Made by a program: the position numbers and the translations under genes. Shown here piece after piece: positions 49,700 to 59,564 of a DNA stretch of 64,000 nt (the stretch's first letter is position 1; each line of letters begins with the position of its first letter). The stretch is from Sphingopyxis sp. Root154 (GTDB lineage Bacteria > Pseudomonadota > Alphaproteobacteria > Sphingomonadales > Sphingomonadaceae): NCBI RefSeq assembly GCF_001427105.1, contig NZ_LMGI01000002.1, positions 1,222,911 to 1,286,910 on the forward strand. Reading direction: 5' to 3'. A model generated the notes under the pieces. That model had not been told where the DNA came from and made no database searches. It saw only the letters and a list, made by a program, of their open reading frames with translations.

Positions 49700-50467
49700 A
49701 TGACTGAACTTGCGGCCATCGACTTTACCGCGCTCCTGCCGTTCATCCTCATCGGTTTCGCGGCGCAGCTCGTCGACGGCGCGCTCGGCATGGCGTTCGG
49801 CGTCATCTGCAACACATTACTCGTCGCCGTACTGGGCGTCCCGCCCGCAACGGCGTCGGCGCGCATCCATGTCGTCGAAATCTTCACGACAGGCGCGTCG
49901 GGGCTGAGCCATTTATTCCATCGAAACATCGATTGGCCGCTGTTCTTCCGGCTGCTGATCCCGGGCGTCATTGGGGGCGTGCTTGGTGCTTACGTGCTCA
50001 CCTCGCTCCACGCCGACGTCGTGAAGCCCTTCGTGCTCGGCTATCTGGTGCTGATCGGCGTGTGGCTGCTCGTCCGCGGCCTGCTCTATCCGCCCAAGAT
50101 CGCGAAGCCCAAGGTCGTCGCGCCCTTGGCAGTCATCGGCGGCTTTCTCGATGCAGCGGGCGGCGGCGGCTGGGGGCCGGTCGTGACCTCGAACCTGCTC
50201 GTCCAGGGCGGCGAACCGCGCAAGGTCGTCGGCACGGTCAACAGTGTCGAATTCTTCCTCGCCGTGTCGGTGTCGATCGCCTTCATCTGGAATCTCGGTT
50301 TCGAAGAGATACTGGGCCCGACGCTCGGCCTGATCATCGGCGGCGTGGCGGCCGCTCCGCTCGGCGCGATGATGGCCAAGCGCTTCTCGCCCAAGGTGAT
50401 GCTGGTGATGGTCGGAATCGTGCTGATCGCGACCAGCGCCTTCGGCCTCTATCGCGCCCTGCTCTGA
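49700..50467 (+). CDS. TauE/SafE-family sulfite/sulfonate-type permease
   Basis: 255 aa, about eight membrane helices in two related halves; the half-repeats show LVDGALGMAFGVICNTLL and GFLDAAGGGGWGPVVTSNLL, the family hallmark. Members export sulfite, sulfoacetate or other organic anions. RBS GGGATG is 6 nt upstream of the ATG. No sulfur-metabolism gene is adjacent, so the substrate is open. The 125 nt before it show nothing notable. Confidence 0.93.
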   Translation: MTELAAIDFTALLPFILIGFAAQLVDGALGMAFGVICNTLLVAVLGVPPATASARIHVVEIFTTGASGLSHLFHRNIDWPLFFRLLIPGVIGGVLGAYVLTSLHADVVKPFVLGYLVLIGVWLLVRGLLYPPKIAKPKVVAPLAVIGGFLDAAGGGGWGPVVTSNLLVQGGEPRKVVGTVNSVEFFLAVSVSIAFIWNLGFEEILGPTLGLIIGGVAAAPLGAMMAKRFSPKVMLVMVGIVLIATSAFGLYRALL

Positions 50468-50512
50468 GGCGGATTATCCGGGCGGCATCCCGACGGGCGC
50501 CGCCCTGCCCTG

Positions 50513-51064
50513 TCAATTCGCGGGTTTGGTCTCGTCGATCTTGTCGACCCATTCGGGATAGAAGCTCGGCTCGCGCGCCGACCAGCCCGGCGCAGTCGCC
50601 GCGGCTTCGCTGATCGACTGGAGAAGCAGCTTGCGCTTGTCGGGGTGGAGGTGCGGCAGCGATGCCGCGGCGCAAAAGGCACCGGGCAGCCACGGCCGCG
50701 CATGCGCGCCGAGCAGCCGTTCATAGAGGAAGCGATAGGGCGCAAAGGCGTGCAGCCGGTCCTGCCCAAGGTCGAAGGCCGACACCGCGATCAGCGGCGC
50801 CATGAAATGTTCGAGCGCGTCGAGCCCGCTATCGTCGGGAATATGCCCGCGGATTTCGTGCAGTCGCTGATAGACGCGTGCCTGGACGCGGATCGCGGTT
50901 TCCTCGACCATGTCGCGCGACCAGCGCGAAATCGCATCGTCGCGTTCGAGCCCGATATCGAGCGAACGGCGAATGTAGCGCTGCGTCGCCGCTGGAAAAC
51001 CCGCAAATTCCTTGATTTCCGATATCGACAGGTCGCCTGCTGCCGGTCCCGAACGCGTCGCCAT
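50513..51064 (-). CDS. Conserved hypothetical protein
   Basis: 183 aa from ATG 51064 (GGAG 7 nt upstream). Predicted all-helical and soluble: GDLSISEIKEFAGFPAATQRYIRRSLDIGLERDDAISRWSRDMVEE, LDALEHFMAPLIAVSAFDLGQDRLHAFAPYRFLYERLLGA and SFYPEWVDKIDE. No recognisable domain or catalytic motif. It is divergent from the KAS III gene; the 190-nt gap holds two dyads (CCGGGG/CCCCGG and ATGGTTA 51135-51141 / TAACCAT 51151-51157). Confidence 0.7.
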   Translation of the reverse strand: MATRSGPAAGDLSISEIKEFAGFPAATQRYIRRSLDIGLERDDAISRWSRDMVEETAIRVQARVYQRLHEIRGHIPDDSGLDALEHFMAPLIAVSAFDLGQDRLHAFAPYRFLYERLLGAHARPWLPGAFCAAASLPHLHPDKRKLLLQSISEAAATAPGWSAREPSFYPEWVDKIDETKPAN

Positions 51065-51254
51065 GGTCATGCTCCCGCACGGCGCCCGGGGAGCCATCCC
51101 CCCGGAGGCCTGCATCAAACAGTCTGCCACCAAAATGGTTAGTGGCGGGTTAACCATGATGTCGGCGATCGTTCAGACAATCGCGAGGCGTTGCGCCGCG
51201 ATGCGACCGGGCCTAATTAGCGGGCCTCAAATTCCAAGGCACAATAGGTCCATC

Positions 51255-52391
51255 ATGTCGCACACACCGCAGCCGGTCATTTCCTCGACCGGCCTTTTCA
51301 CCCCCGCCGAACGCATCTCCAACGAAGAACTTGTCGCAAGTTTTAACAAGTATGTTGCGCTGCACAATAGGAAAAATGCAGCCGCCATCGCGGCCGGCGA
51401 GATCGACGAACTGGCTGAATCGAGCGTCGAATTTATCGAGAAGGCGAGTGGCATCGGGTCGCGCTTCGTCGTCGACAAGGCGGGCATTCTCGATCCTGAA
51501 CATATGGCACCCCGGATCGCCGAGCGAAGCAATGACGAATTGTCGGTCCTCGCCGAAATCGGCGTCCTCGCGGCGAAGGACGCACTCGCACGCGCGGGGC
51601 GCGATGCTTCGCAAGTCGACGCGGTCCTCTGCGCGGCGTCGAACATGCAGCGCCCCTATCCCGCGATGGCGGTCGAAATTCAGGACGCGCTCGGGATCGA
51701 CGGCTTCGGCTTCGACATGAATGTCGCCTGCTCGTCGGCAACTTTCGGTATCCAGACCGCCGCCGACTATATCCGTGCCGGCCATGCGAAGAGCGTGCTC
51801 GTCGTGAACCCCGAAATCTGCTCGGGCCACCTCAACTGGCGCGACCGCGACAGCCATTTCATCTTCGGCGACGTCGCGACCGCGATCCTCGTCGAGGACA
51901 AGACTATCGCGCCCGCAGGCCATTGGGACATCCTCGGGACCAAGCTCAAGACGCAATTCTCGAACAACATCCGCAACAATTTCGGTTTCCTCAACCGTGG
52001 CCATGGCGGGATCGACCAGTCGGGACCGCACAGCGACAAGCTGTTCGTCCAGGAAGGCCGCAAGGTGTTCAAGGAAGTCGTGCCGTGGGTTGCCAATCTG
52101 ATCGTCGAGCAGATGGAGGTGCTGAACCTCGAAGGCAGCGACATGCGCCGTCTGTGGCTGCACCAGGCGAACACCAATATGAACCGGCTGATCGCGCAGC
52201 GCGTGCTGGGGCATGAGGCGAGCGACGACGAGAGCCCGACGGTGCTCGACACCTATGGCAATACGTCGAGCGCCGGGTCGATTATCGCTTTCCACCTGCA
52301 CCATGAGGATATGGTCGCAGGCGATACCGGACTGATTTGCTCGTTCGGCGCGGGTTATTCGGCGGGAACAGTGTTCGTCCGCAAGACGTGA
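51255..52391 (+). CDS. Beta-ketoacyl-ACP synthase III, PA3286 (FabH2)-like
   Basis: 378 aa, longer than housekeeping FabH (~320). Catalytic Cys159 in DMNVACSSATFGIQ, His in WLHQANTNMNRLI and Asn in DTYGNTSSAGS are all present. The extra segments (SFNKYVALHNRKNAAAIAAGE, TQFSNNIRNNFGFLNRGH, KLFVQEGRKVFKEV) match, as far as I recall, the Pseudomonas aeruginosa PA3286 type, which condenses medium-chain acyl-CoA with malonyl-ACP. Such an enzyme would feed beta-oxidation intermediates into fatty acid synthesis. Confidence 0.9.
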   Translation: MSHTPQPVISSTGLFTPAERISNEELVASFNKYVALHNRKNAAAIAAGEIDELAESSVEFIEKASGIGSRFVVDKAGILDPEHMAPRIAERSNDELSVLAEIGVLAAKDALARAGRDASQVDAVLCAASNMQRPYPAMAVEIQDALGIDGFGFDMNVACSSATFGIQTAADYIRAGHAKSVLVVNPEICSGHLNWRDRDSHFIFGDVATAILVEDKTIAPAGHWDILGTKLKTQFSNNIRNNFGFLNRGHGGIDQSGPHSDKLFVQEGRKVFKEVVPWVANLIVEQMEVLNLEGSDMRRLWLHQANTNMNRLIAQRVLGHEASDDESPTVLDTYGNTSSAGSIIAFHLHHEDMVAGDTGLICSFGAGYSAGTVFVRKT

Positions 52392-52395
52392 GGCC

Positions 52396-53484
52396 TTACG
52401 GTACGAAGGTCGTGAACAAGTAGATCGCGAACAACATCAGGTGAATCACCCCCTGCAGCACGGTCGTGCGGCCGTTCGCGAGCGTCTGCACCGACACGAT
52501 CAGCGACAGGAACAAGAGCACGGTCGACTTGGCATCGAGCCCGAGGCTGATCGGCAGGTCGGTCATGATCGACAGGATCGCGACCGCCGGAATGGTAAGG
52601 CCGATCGTCGCCAGCGCCGATCCGAGTGCGAGGTTGAGGCTCGTCTGCAGGCGGTCGGCCTTCGCTGCGCGCACGGCTGCCAAACCTTCCGGCGCGAGGA
52701 TCAGCGCCGCGATCAGCACACCGAGCACCGCGGGGGGCGCTCCCCAGTCGGCGAGCAGCGCGCCCATGATCGGCGACAGATTCTTCGCGAGCAGAACGAC
52801 CGCGAACAGGCTGGCGAGCAGCAGTGCGCCCGAAATCGCGGTGCGCTGGACGCTCGGCGGTGCGGCGTGCGCGTCGGGCTCGCCGTCGCCATCGGCATCG
52901 CCGTCGGGAAGGAAATAGTCGCGGTGGCGAACCGTCTGCACCAGCGCAAAGGTGCCATAGAGGATCAGCGAAACGGCTGCGACGAAACCAAGCTGCGTCG
53001 CCGAATAAAAGGGCCCCGGTACGCTCGACGTGAAATTGGGGAGGACGAGCGTCACAACCGTCAGCACGGTGAGCGTCGCGAGCGCGGCACCGATGCCGGT
53101 ACGCTGGAAACGCTGCTCGTGATGGCGGATCGCGCCGCTGAGCAGGCAGAGGCCCATCAACAGGTTGAGGATCACCATCACCGCCGCGAACACCGTATCG
53201 CGCGCCAGCGTCTGCGCCTTTTCGGGTTCGGCCTGCATCAGCGTCAGGATCAGCCCGACCTCGATCACCGTCACCGCGAGCGCGAGGATCAATGTGCCGA
53301 ACGGCTCGCCGACGCGGTGCGCGATGACCTCGGCATGGTGAACCGCCGCGATGACCGCACCCATCAGGATGAAGGCGACTAGCCAGGAATTGAGCGGCAT
53401 GGCGAAACTCGCCATCGCGGCAACAAAGCCGAGGATCGGGAAGATATCGTTGGTACGATCGGCGAGGCGGAGTTTGGAAGTCAT
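52396..53484 (-). CDS. Calcium/proton antiporter (CaCA family, ChaA-like)
   Basis: 362 aa from ATG 53484, about eleven membrane helices. The two alpha-repeat-like segments read HHAEVIAHRVGEPFGTLILALAVTVIEVGLIL and IAALILAPEGLAAVRAAKADRLQTSLNLALGSALATIGLTIP, with the family acidic residues. A soluble loop near the middle contains DGDADGDGEPDAHA, an EF-hand-like acidic run that could sense Ca2+. Convergent with KAS III with only 4 nt between stops. Confidence 0.92.
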   Translation of the reverse strand: MTSKLRLADRTNDIFPILGFVAAMASFAMPLNSWLVAFILMGAVIAAVHHAEVIAHRVGEPFGTLILALAVTVIEVGLILTLMQAEPEKAQTLARDTVFAAVMVILNLLMGLCLLSGAIRHHEQRFQRTGIGAALATLTVLTVVTLVLPNFTSSVPGPFYSATQLGFVAAVSLILYGTFALVQTVRHRDYFLPDGDADGDGEPDAHAAPPSVQRTAISGALLLASLFAVVLLAKNLSPIMGALLADWGAPPAVLGVLIAALILAPEGLAAVRAAKADRLQTSLNLALGSALATIGLTIPAVAILSIMTDLPISLGLDAKSTVLLFLSLIVSVQTLANGRTTVLQGVIHLMLFAIYLFTTFVP

Positions 53485-53533
53485 GGGGCTTCTATTGCAG
53501 CCCCCTCCCCGCATGACCACCCCGACGCGGGAT

Positions 53534-54298
53534 TTAATGCGAGCGGACGGGCAATCCGGCGGCGGCAAGCCGCGCATGCGCTTCGGCGACCGTCGCTTCG
53601 CCGAAATGGAAGATGCTCGCGGCGAGTACCGCGCTGGCGCCGCCTTCGATCACGCCCGCGACGAGATGGTCGAGATTGCCGACGCCACCCGAAGCGATCA
53701 CCGGCACGCTCACCGCATCAGCGATCACGCGCGTGAGCGTCAGGTCGTAACCATCCTTCGTACCGTCGCGGTCCATGCTGGTGACGAGCAATTCGCCCGC
53801 GCCGAGGGTGGCGAGGCGCACGGCATGTTCCAGCGCGTCGATCCCCGTGGGCTTGCGGCCGCCGTGGGTGAAGATTTCCCAGCGGCCCTCTTCGACGCGC
53901 CGCGCATCGATGCTGCCGACCGCGCATTGGCTGCCGAAACGGTCGGCGATGTCGGCGACGAGCTCGGGGCGCGCAACCGCGGCGCTGTTGACCGCGACCT
54001 TGTCGGCGCCCGCGAGCAGCAGCGCGCGGGCATCCTCGGCGCTGCGTACGCCGCCGCCGACGGTGAGCGGCATGAAGCAGACTTCGGCGGTGCGGCTGAC
54101 CATGTCGAGCAAGGTGCCGCGGCCCTGATGGCTGGCGCTGATATCAAGGAAACAGAGTTCGTCGGCGCCCGCGGCGTCATAGGCGCGCGCAGCCTCGACC
54201 GGATCGCCCGCATCGCGCAGGTCGACGAAATTGACCCCCTTCACGACGCGGCCGTCGGCGACGTCGAGGCAGGGAATGACGCGGACGCGGACGGTCAC
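53534..54298 (-). CDS. hisF: Imidazole glycerol phosphate synthase, cyclase subunit
   Basis: 254 aa from a GTG start. (beta/alpha)8 barrel with [18 protein letters not shown] (catalytic Asp in CLDV), [21 protein letters not shown] and [13 protein letters not shown] (second catalytic Asp). With HisH it converts PRFAR plus ammonia to IGP and AICAR. The GTG overlaps the hisA stop by 4 nt; it is the last his gene here. Confidence 0.97.
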   Translation of the reverse strand: MTVRVRVIPCLDVADGRVVKGVNFVDLRDAGDPVEAARAYDAAGADELCFLDISASHQGRGTLLDMVSRTAEVCFMPLTVGGGVRSAEDARALLLAGADKVAVNSAAVARPELVADIADRFGSQCAVGSIDARRVEEGRWEIFTHGGRKPTGIDALEHAVRLATLGAGELLVTSMDRDGTKDGYDLTLTRVIADAVSVPVIASGGVGNLDHLVAGVIEGGASAVLAASIFHFGEATVAEAHARLAAAGLPVRSH

Positions 54299-55029
54299 AC
54301 CGCCCCCGCCGCAATCGCCTCGGCGAGATCGAGCCGGCCGTCGTAGAGCGCGCGGCCGGTGATGACGCCTTCGACGCCATTTGCGACATGCGGGCGCAGT
54401 GCATGGATGTCGCCGATGTCGGCAACGCCGCCCGACGCGACCACCGGAATGGCGACCGTCTGTGCGAGCGCAACCGTCGCCTCGACATTGCAGCCCCTGA
54501 GCAGCCCGTCGCGGCCGACGTCGGTGAAGAGTAACGCCGCGACGCCCGCATCCTCGAACCGCCGCGCGAGATCCTCGACGCGCACATCGGAGACATCGGC
54601 CCAGCCTTCGGTCGCGACCATGCCATCGCGCGCATCGACGCCGACGACGATCCGGCCGGGCAGATCGCGCGCCGCCGATTTGACGAATTCGGGATCCTTC
54701 AATGCCGCGGTGCCGATGATCACCCGCTCGACGCCGAGCGCGAGCCAGCGGTCGACACCGGCGCGGTCACGGATCCCGCCGCCAACCTGCACCTTGCCCG
54801 GAAAGGCCGCGATGATGCTCTCGACCGCCGCGCCGTTGACGCTTTCCCCCGCAAAGGCGCCGTCGAGATCGACAACATGCAGGTGCGATGCGCCCGCGTC
54901 CGCGAACAGCCGCGCCTGCGCCGCCGGATCGTCGCCATAGACGGTCGCGCGCGACATATCGCCCTCGGCAAGCCGCACCACCTGCCCGCGCTTGAGGTCG
55001 ATCGCGGGGAAGATGGTCAGGGCCGCCAA
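54295..55029 (-). CDS. hisA: ProFAR isomerase (phosphoribosylformimino-AICAR-P isomerase)
   Basis: 244 aa if started at TTG 55029 ([16 protein letters not shown]), overlapping hisH by 13 nt; no ATG or GTG fits the family N-terminus. Barrel motifs: [18 protein letters not shown] (catalytic Asp), [34 protein letters not shown] and VASGGVAD. It performs the Amadori rearrangement in histidine synthesis. AAGG before the TTG is a weak ribosome site, so coupling to hisH is likely. Confidence 0.95.
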   Translation of the reverse strand: MAALTIFPAIDLKRGQVVRLAEGDMSRATVYGDDPAAQARLFADAGASHLHVVDLDGAFAGESVNGAAVESIIAAFPGKVQVGGGIRDRAGVDRWLALGVERVIIGTAALKDPEFVKSAARDLPGRIVVGVDARDGMVATEGWADVSDVRVEDLARRFEDAGVAALLFTDVGRDGLLRGCNVEATVALAQTVAIPVVASGGVADIGDIHALRPHVANGVEGVITGRALYDGRLDLAEAIAAGAV

Positions 55030-55625
55030 TTGAGGAACCTTTCGAGCGTGGCGAGGCCATAAGCCTGGCTTTTTTCGGGATGATACTGGACGCCGACGAT
55101 ATTGTCCTTTGCCACCGCGGCAACGAAGGTCGCGCCATGGCTGCTGGTGGCGGCGACATCGACCGCGTCGGCGAAATGATAGCCGTGGAGATAATAGGCT
55201 TCGCCCGCCGCGATTACCGGATGCGCGAACGAGGGGATCACGTCGTTCCAGCCCATGTGCGGGATACGCAGCCCCGGCGCCGGCTCGAATGCCCGCACCG
55301 TGCCGCCGATCCAGCCAAGCCCGGCGTGCCGCCCATGTTCCTCGCCCGCGTCGGCGAGCAATTGCATCCCGACGCAGATGCCGAGGAAGGGAGCGCCCTC
55401 GCCGCGCACCCGCCGGTCCATGGCATCGACCAACCCGGGAATCGCCGACAAGCCGTTCATGCACGCCGCGAACGCGCCGACGCCGGGCAGCACGATGCGG
55501 TCGGCTTGTCCGACGACATCGGGATCGGCGGTGACGGCAACATTGTCCGCGCCCGCCGCGACGAGCGCATTATGCACCGAGCGAAGATTGCCCGCGCCAT
55601 AGTCGATCAGGGCAATGAAGCTCAT
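55017..55625 (-). CDS. hisH: Imidazole glycerol phosphate synthase, glutaminase subunit
   Basis: 202 aa. Class I glutamine amidotransferase: [28 protein letters not shown], nucleophile in [16 protein letters not shown], and the His-Glu pair in [14 protein letters not shown]. It supplies ammonia to HisF. It lies 10 nt after hisB and overlaps hisA. Confidence 0.97.
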   Translation of the reverse strand: MSFIALIDYGAGNLRSVHNALVAAGADNVAVTADPDVVGQADRIVLPGVGAFAACMNGLSAIPGLVDAMDRRVRGEGAPFLGICVGMQLLADAGEEHGRHAGLGWIGGTVRAFEPAPGLRIPHMGWNDVIPSFAHPVIAAGEAYYLHGYHFADAVDVAATSSHGATFVAAVAKDNIVGVQYHPEKSQAYGLATLERFLNWRP

Positions 55626-55635
55626 TGGCCGGTCC

Positions 55636-56223
55636 TCAGAGGACCCCCTTGGTCGAGGGGATGGCGTCGCCCTTGCGCGGGTCGATCTCGACTGCCTGGC
55701 GCAGCGCGCGCGCGAGCGCCTTGTACATGCTTTCGGCGATGTGATGGTTGTTCTCGCCGTACAGCATTTCGATGTGCAGCGTGATCCCCGCGGTCTGCGC
55801 GAAGCTGTGGAACCAGTGCGGGAACATCTCGGTGTCCATCTCGCCGAGGCGCGGCTGCGAGAAAGTCGATTTGTAAACGCAGTGCGGGCGCCCCGAAATG
55901 TCGAGCACGCAGCGCGTCAGCGTCTCGTCCATCGGCGCGTGCGCCTCGCCGTAGCGGGCGATGCCGCGCTTGTCGCCGAGCGCCTTCGCCACCGCTTCGC
56001 CGAGCGCGAGCGCCGAATCTTCGACGGTATGGTGCTGGTCGATATGAAGGTCGCCCTTCACCTGCATCGAGATGTCGATCAGCGAATGGCGCGACAATTG
56101 CTCGACCATATGGTCGAGGAAACCGATGCCGGTGGACACCGAATATTCGCCAGTTCCGTCAAGATTGACGGCGATCGCGATATCCGTTTCCTTGGTCGTG
56201 CGCTGGACGGTGGCGGTACGCAT
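55636..56223 (-). CDS. hisB: Imidazoleglycerol-phosphate dehydratase
   Basis: 195 aa, single-domain form without the phosphatase half of enterobacterial HisB. Manganese-binding HHTVED and [15 protein letters not shown] ([24 protein letters not shown]) motifs and [19 protein letters not shown] are clear. First gene of hisBHAF; the divergent sspB start is 88 nt away. Confidence 0.97.
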   Translation of the reverse strand: MRTATVQRTTKETDIAIAVNLDGTGEYSVSTGIGFLDHMVEQLSRHSLIDISMQVKGDLHIDQHHTVEDSALALGEAVAKALGDKRGIARYGEAHAPMDETLTRCVLDISGRPHCVYKSTFSQPRLGEMDTEMFPHWFHSFAQTAGITLHIEMLYGENNHHIAESMYKALARALRQAVEIDPRKGDAIPSTKGVL

Positions 56224-56310
56224 GGCGCACGCCTTAGAGCCTGTATTTCGCGTTGCAAGGCGATTCTCCCCCCTTGACCGGCGCGCGGCGCGCGTTCATC
56301 CCCTCGCCCC

Positions 56311-56793
56311 ATGAGTGACGATGTACGCGACAGCCTGATTCCCTATGACGAAATCGTGCAGGACGCGCTGCGCGCCGTGGTCGGCCGCGTGCTCAGCCAG
56401 ATCGTCGGTTATGACAGCCTGCCCGGCGAACATCATTTCTATATCACCTTCAAGACGCAGGCCGTCGGCGTCGATATTCCCGCGCATCTGATCGCAAAAT
56501 TCCCCGACGAAATGACGATCGTGCTGCAAAACCGCTTCTGGGATCTGAAGGTCGAGGACGATCATTTCAGCGTCGGCCTGTCGTTCAACCAGACGCCGTC
56601 GATTCTCGTCATCCCCTATGCTTCGATCACTGCGTTCGTCGATCCGTCGGTCGATTTCGGGCTGCAGTTCCAGGTCAGCGACGACGACGAGACGCAGCCC
56701 GAACCGCATGACGAAGCCGACAACGACCGCCCCGAAGTTACCACCGAGGATGGATCGAACGTCGTGACGGTGGACTTCGGCAAGAAGCGCTGA
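56311..56793 (+). CDS. sspB: Alphaproteobacterial SspB, ClpXP adaptor
   Basis: 160 aa. The core (LIPYDEIVQDALRAVVGRVL, HHFYITFKTQAVGVDIPAHL, FPDEMTIVLQNRFWDLKVEDDHFSVGLSFNQTPSILVIPYASITAFVDPSVDFGLQF) is the SspB-alpha fold that binds ssrA-tagged proteins. An acidic linker (SDDDETQPEPHDEADND) leads to a C-terminal VVTVDFGKKR, the type of tail that docks on the ClpX zinc domain. It precedes a small membrane-protein gene by 4 nt. Confidence 0.93.
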   Translation: MSDDVRDSLIPYDEIVQDALRAVVGRVLSQIVGYDSLPGEHHFYITFKTQAVGVDIPAHLIAKFPDEMTIVLQNRFWDLKVEDDHFSVGLSFNQTPSILVIPYASITAFVDPSVDFGLQFQVSDDDETQPEPHDEADNDRPEVTTEDGSNVVTVDFGKKR

Positions 56794-56797
56794 CGCA

Positions 56798-57112
56798 ATG
56801 GGCGGCCCCGCATGGCCTCCCAGCCGTTTCTGGCAATATTGGGCCCTCGCGGGCATGGTCGTGCTCACGGCTGCCTTCTGGTGGGGTGTCGAGGGCTATG
56901 CGCTGGCGCAGGGCGATGCTCCGCGTGGACAGATTGCCGATGGCCTGCTGCGCTTTAGCGTATTGATCCTGACCCCCGCGCTCGTGCTCGCATGGCTTGC
57001 CGCCGCATGGCTGCGCCGCCGCGTCGGCGAGGGTGGATATTGGCAGATGCTGGGGTTGGTCGCGATGATCTGGGCGGGGTCGGTTCTGGTGACAAGGATG
57101 CTGGTGGCATGA
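56798..57112 (+). CDS. Small membrane protein of unknown function
   Basis: 104 aa with three hydrophobic segments (about 12-30, 50-68, 82-100; e.g. [16 protein letters not shown]). No recognised domain. It lies between sspB (4-nt gap) and fumC, whose ATG overlaps its TGA (ATGA), and so is probably co-transcribed with both. Confidence 0.75.
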   Translation: MGGPAWPPSRFWQYWALAGMVVLTAAFWWGVEGYALAQGDAPRGQIADGLLRFSVLILTPALVLAWLAAAWLRRRVGEGGYWQMLGLVAMIWAGSVLVTRMLVA

Positions 57113-58503
57113 GCACGCGAATCGAAAGCGACAGTATCGGCGAGATCGAAGTTTCCGCCGACGTCTATTGGGGCGCGCAGACCGAACGCAGCCGCCACAA
57201 TTTCGCATTCCCCGCGCACGAGCGCATGCCGATGCCGATCGTCCACGCGCTCGCGCGGATCAAGGGTGCGGCGGCGCGGGTCAATCGCAGCCATGGGCTC
57301 GACGGCAGCCTCGCCGACGCGATCGACGCCGCGGCTGAGGCCGTTGTCGCCGGCCGCCATGACGACCAGTTCCCGCTCGCGATCTGGCAGACGGGCAGCG
57401 GCACCCAGTCGAACATGAATGCCAATGAAGTGATCGCGGGCATCGCCAACGAGGCGCTCGCCGGGACGCGCGGCGGCAAATCGCCCGTCCATCCCAACGA
57501 TCATGTCAACATGGGCCAGTCGTCGAACGACAGCTTCCCGACCGCGCTGCATGTCGCGGTCGCGGTCGAGACGACCGCGCGGCTCCTGCCGTCGCTGATC
57601 GAGCTGACCGACGCGCTCGCCGCCAGGGCGGACGCATGGAGCGATATCGTCAAGATCGGGCGCACCCATTTGCAGGACGCGACGCCGCTGACGCTGGGCC
57701 AGGAGTTTTCGGGCTATGCCCAGCAGCTGGTCGCGTGCCGTGCGCGGATCGAGGGCGCGCTCGCCCACGATATCTGCAAGCTCGCGCAGGGCGGCACCGC
57801 GGTCGGCACCGGGCTAAACGCGCCCGCAGGATTCGACGTCGCGATCGCCGCCGAGCTGTCGAAAAGCACCGGAATTGCGTTCGAACCCGCATCCAACAAG
57901 TTCGAGGCGTTGGCATCGAACGACGGGCTCGTTTTTTTCTCGGGCGCGCTCAACACGCTCGCCGTCGCACTCACCAAGATCGCGAACGATATTCGTCTGC
58001 TCGGCTCGGGCCCGCGCGCGGGGCTGGGCGAACTCGACCTGCCCGCGAACGAGCCCGGCAGCTCGATCATGCCGGGCAAGGTCAATCCGACGCAGTGCGA
58101 GATGCTGACGATGGTCGCCGCGCAGGTCATCGGCAACCATCAGGCGGTGACCGTCGGCGGGCTCCAGGGCCATCTCGAGCTAAACGTGTTCAAGCCGCTG
58201 ATCGGATCGAACGTGCTGCGCTCGATCGAACTGCTGGCGATCGGCATGGCGGGCTTCACCGAACATTGCGTCGTCGGCATCGAACCCAATCGCGCCCGCA
58301 TCGACGAGCTGATGAACCGTTCGCTGATGCTCGTCACCGCGCTCGCGCCCGAGATCGGCTATGACAAGGCCGCGAAGATCGCGAAGCACGCGCATGAAAC
58401 CGGCAGCACGCTGAAAGAAGCCGCGCTCGATCTCGGCTATGTCGACGGCGAAACCTTCGACCGCGTCGTCGATCCGCGCACGATGCTGGGCCCCGAAGGC
58501 TGA
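57109..58503 (+). CDS. fumC: Fumarate hydratase, class II
   Basis: 464 aa. Class II fumarase/aspartase family: [17 protein letters not shown], the catalytic region [23 protein letters not shown] and the signature [13 protein letters not shown], with [16 protein letters not shown]. It hydrates fumarate to malate in the TCA cycle and is iron-free and oxygen-stable. Its start overlaps the upstream membrane-protein stop by 4 nt. Confidence 0.97.
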   Translation: MSTRIESDSIGEIEVSADVYWGAQTERSRHNFAFPAHERMPMPIVHALARIKGAAARVNRSHGLDGSLADAIDAAAEAVVAGRHDDQFPLAIWQTGSGTQSNMNANEVIAGIANEALAGTRGGKSPVHPNDHVNMGQSSNDSFPTALHVAVAVETTARLLPSLIELTDALAARADAWSDIVKIGRTHLQDATPLTLGQEFSGYAQQLVACRARIEGALAHDICKLAQGGTAVGTGLNAPAGFDVAIAAELSKSTGIAFEPASNKFEALASNDGLVFFSGALNTLAVALTKIANDIRLLGSGPRAGLGELDLPANEPGSSIMPGKVNPTQCEMLTMVAAQVIGNHQAVTVGGLQGHLELNVFKPLIGSNVLRSIELLAIGMAGFTEHCVVGIEPNRARIDELMNRSLMLVTALAPEIGYDKAAKIAKHAHETGSTLKEAALDLGYVDGETFDRVVDPRTMLGPEG

Positions 58504-58549
58504 GCGGGAACCCGCGGGGCCTTCCGGGGATTGATTAGGGGAAGGAGAG

Positions 58550-58924
58550 ATGAAGATGATCGGTCGTATCGTAGGCGGCGTTCTTGGAAGCGCTATCGGA
58601 CGCCAGAAGGGCAATCATCCCATGGCCGGTGCAGTCATCGGTGCAGGCACGCTGTTCGCGGCGCGGCGCCTGTTCCCGCAGCGTTACGCGGTCCTCGCGG
58701 CGACGGTCGCGGCGGGTTATCTCACCAAGAAATGGGCCGAGCGGGCCGAGGCCCGCAAGGCGGCGGCCGAGGCGCATGCGCTCGACTCCGAACTCGCAAA
58801 TGCGGGCGTGGTCGACACCTATGCCGGGACTGCGAAAGTGCCGACCGACGGGCAGATGATGGGCGATGCCCTGCCGCCCGCGATCCCGGTCGAAGGGCAT
58901 GCGCGCAGCAGCTCGCTACACTAA
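58550..58924 (+). CDS. Hypothetical protein with glycine-rich N-terminus
   Basis: 124 aa; ATG 58556 is an alternative with better spacing to GGAGAG. The N-terminal GRIVGGVLGSAIGRQKGNHPMAGAVIGAGTLFAARRL is Gly/Ala-rich like a membrane-associated glycine zipper, followed by a short helix (YAVLAATVAAGYLTKKWAERAEARKAAAEAHA). The rest is likely disordered. No family recognised. Its 3' end overlaps the convergent DUF2585 gene by 4 nt. Confidence 0.65.
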   Translation: MKMIGRIVGGVLGSAIGRQKGNHPMAGAVIGAGTLFAARRLFPQRYAVLAATVAAGYLTKKWAERAEARKAAAEAHALDSELANAGVVDTYAGTAKVPTDGQMMGDALPPAIPVEGHARSSSLH

Positions 58925-59484
58925 GCGCCGGCCTGCCATTCCTTGATCGCCTCGACCGGCGAGACCAGCATCAGCACGTTGAGCGTCAGATTGTCGCGGA
59001 TCGTCCAGAGCGTGAAAAGCTCGAAGACGATGGCTAACGCCACCGTCACCCACCAGCGCATCTTGCTGGCGGCGACGAAGCCCAACACCATGAACAGCGT
59101 GTCGCTCACCGAATTGAGCACCGAATCGCCCGAATAGCCGAACGCCATCGTCACTTCGCGATAGCGATCGATGATAATCGGCGAATTTTCGAGGATTTCC
59201 CACGCGCCCTCGACGCCGATCGCGATGGCGAGCGGCACCCAGAGCGGCCGGTGCGGCAGAATCCAGCGCAGCACGCCATAGAAGATGAAGCCGTGGATCA
59301 CATGGCTGAAGCTGTACCAGTCCGAAATCTGCTGACTGTTCTGGTTCGACTGGACGCTGCCGTGCCACAGGCTGATCGTACCGCACGGACAGATCGGCGG
59401 GCGGCCCATGCCGAGCAATATCGCCGCGAGCAGCGCGACCAGCGCGGCGGCCACCAGCCATCCGGTTCGTGAAATTTCTGCCAT
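58921..59484 (-). CDS. DUF2585 (UPF0314) membrane protein
   Basis: 187 aa from ATG 59484. About four to five membrane helices with the family motifs GRPPICPCGTISLWHGSVQSNQNSQQISDWYSFSHVIHGFIFYG and EGAWEILENSPIIIDRYRE, DSVLNSVSDTLFM. The Cys-x-Cys and His residues face a membrane-embedded site. Conserved across alphaproteobacteria, function unknown. Upstream, toward gmk, lies a perfect 18-bp dyad. Confidence 0.9.
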   Translation of the reverse strand: MAEISRTGWLVAAALVALLAAILLGMGRPPICPCGTISLWHGSVQSNQNSQQISDWYSFSHVIHGFIFYGVLRWILPHRPLWVPLAIAIGVEGAWEILENSPIIIDRYREVTMAFGYSGDSVLNSVSDTLFMVLGFVAASKMRWWVTVALAIVFELFTLWTIRDNLTLNVLMLVSPVEAIKEWQAGA

Positions 59485-59499
59485 GCCCGGCTCCCCCCT

Positions 59500-59517
59500 G
59501 TTCCACGGACGTGGAAC
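59500..59517. promoter_or_regulatory. Perfect dyad in the DUF2585-gmk divergent promoter
   Basis: GTTCCACG-GA-CGTGGAAC has two perfect 8-bp arms. It starts 15 nt upstream of the DUF2585 ATG and ends 47 nt before gmk, so it could be an operator or part of the 5' leader of either gene. Confidence 0.45.
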
Positions 59518-59564
59518 CCGCATACGACGCTTGACCCGCGCGGCTGCTTTGGCGAATAGCGCCC

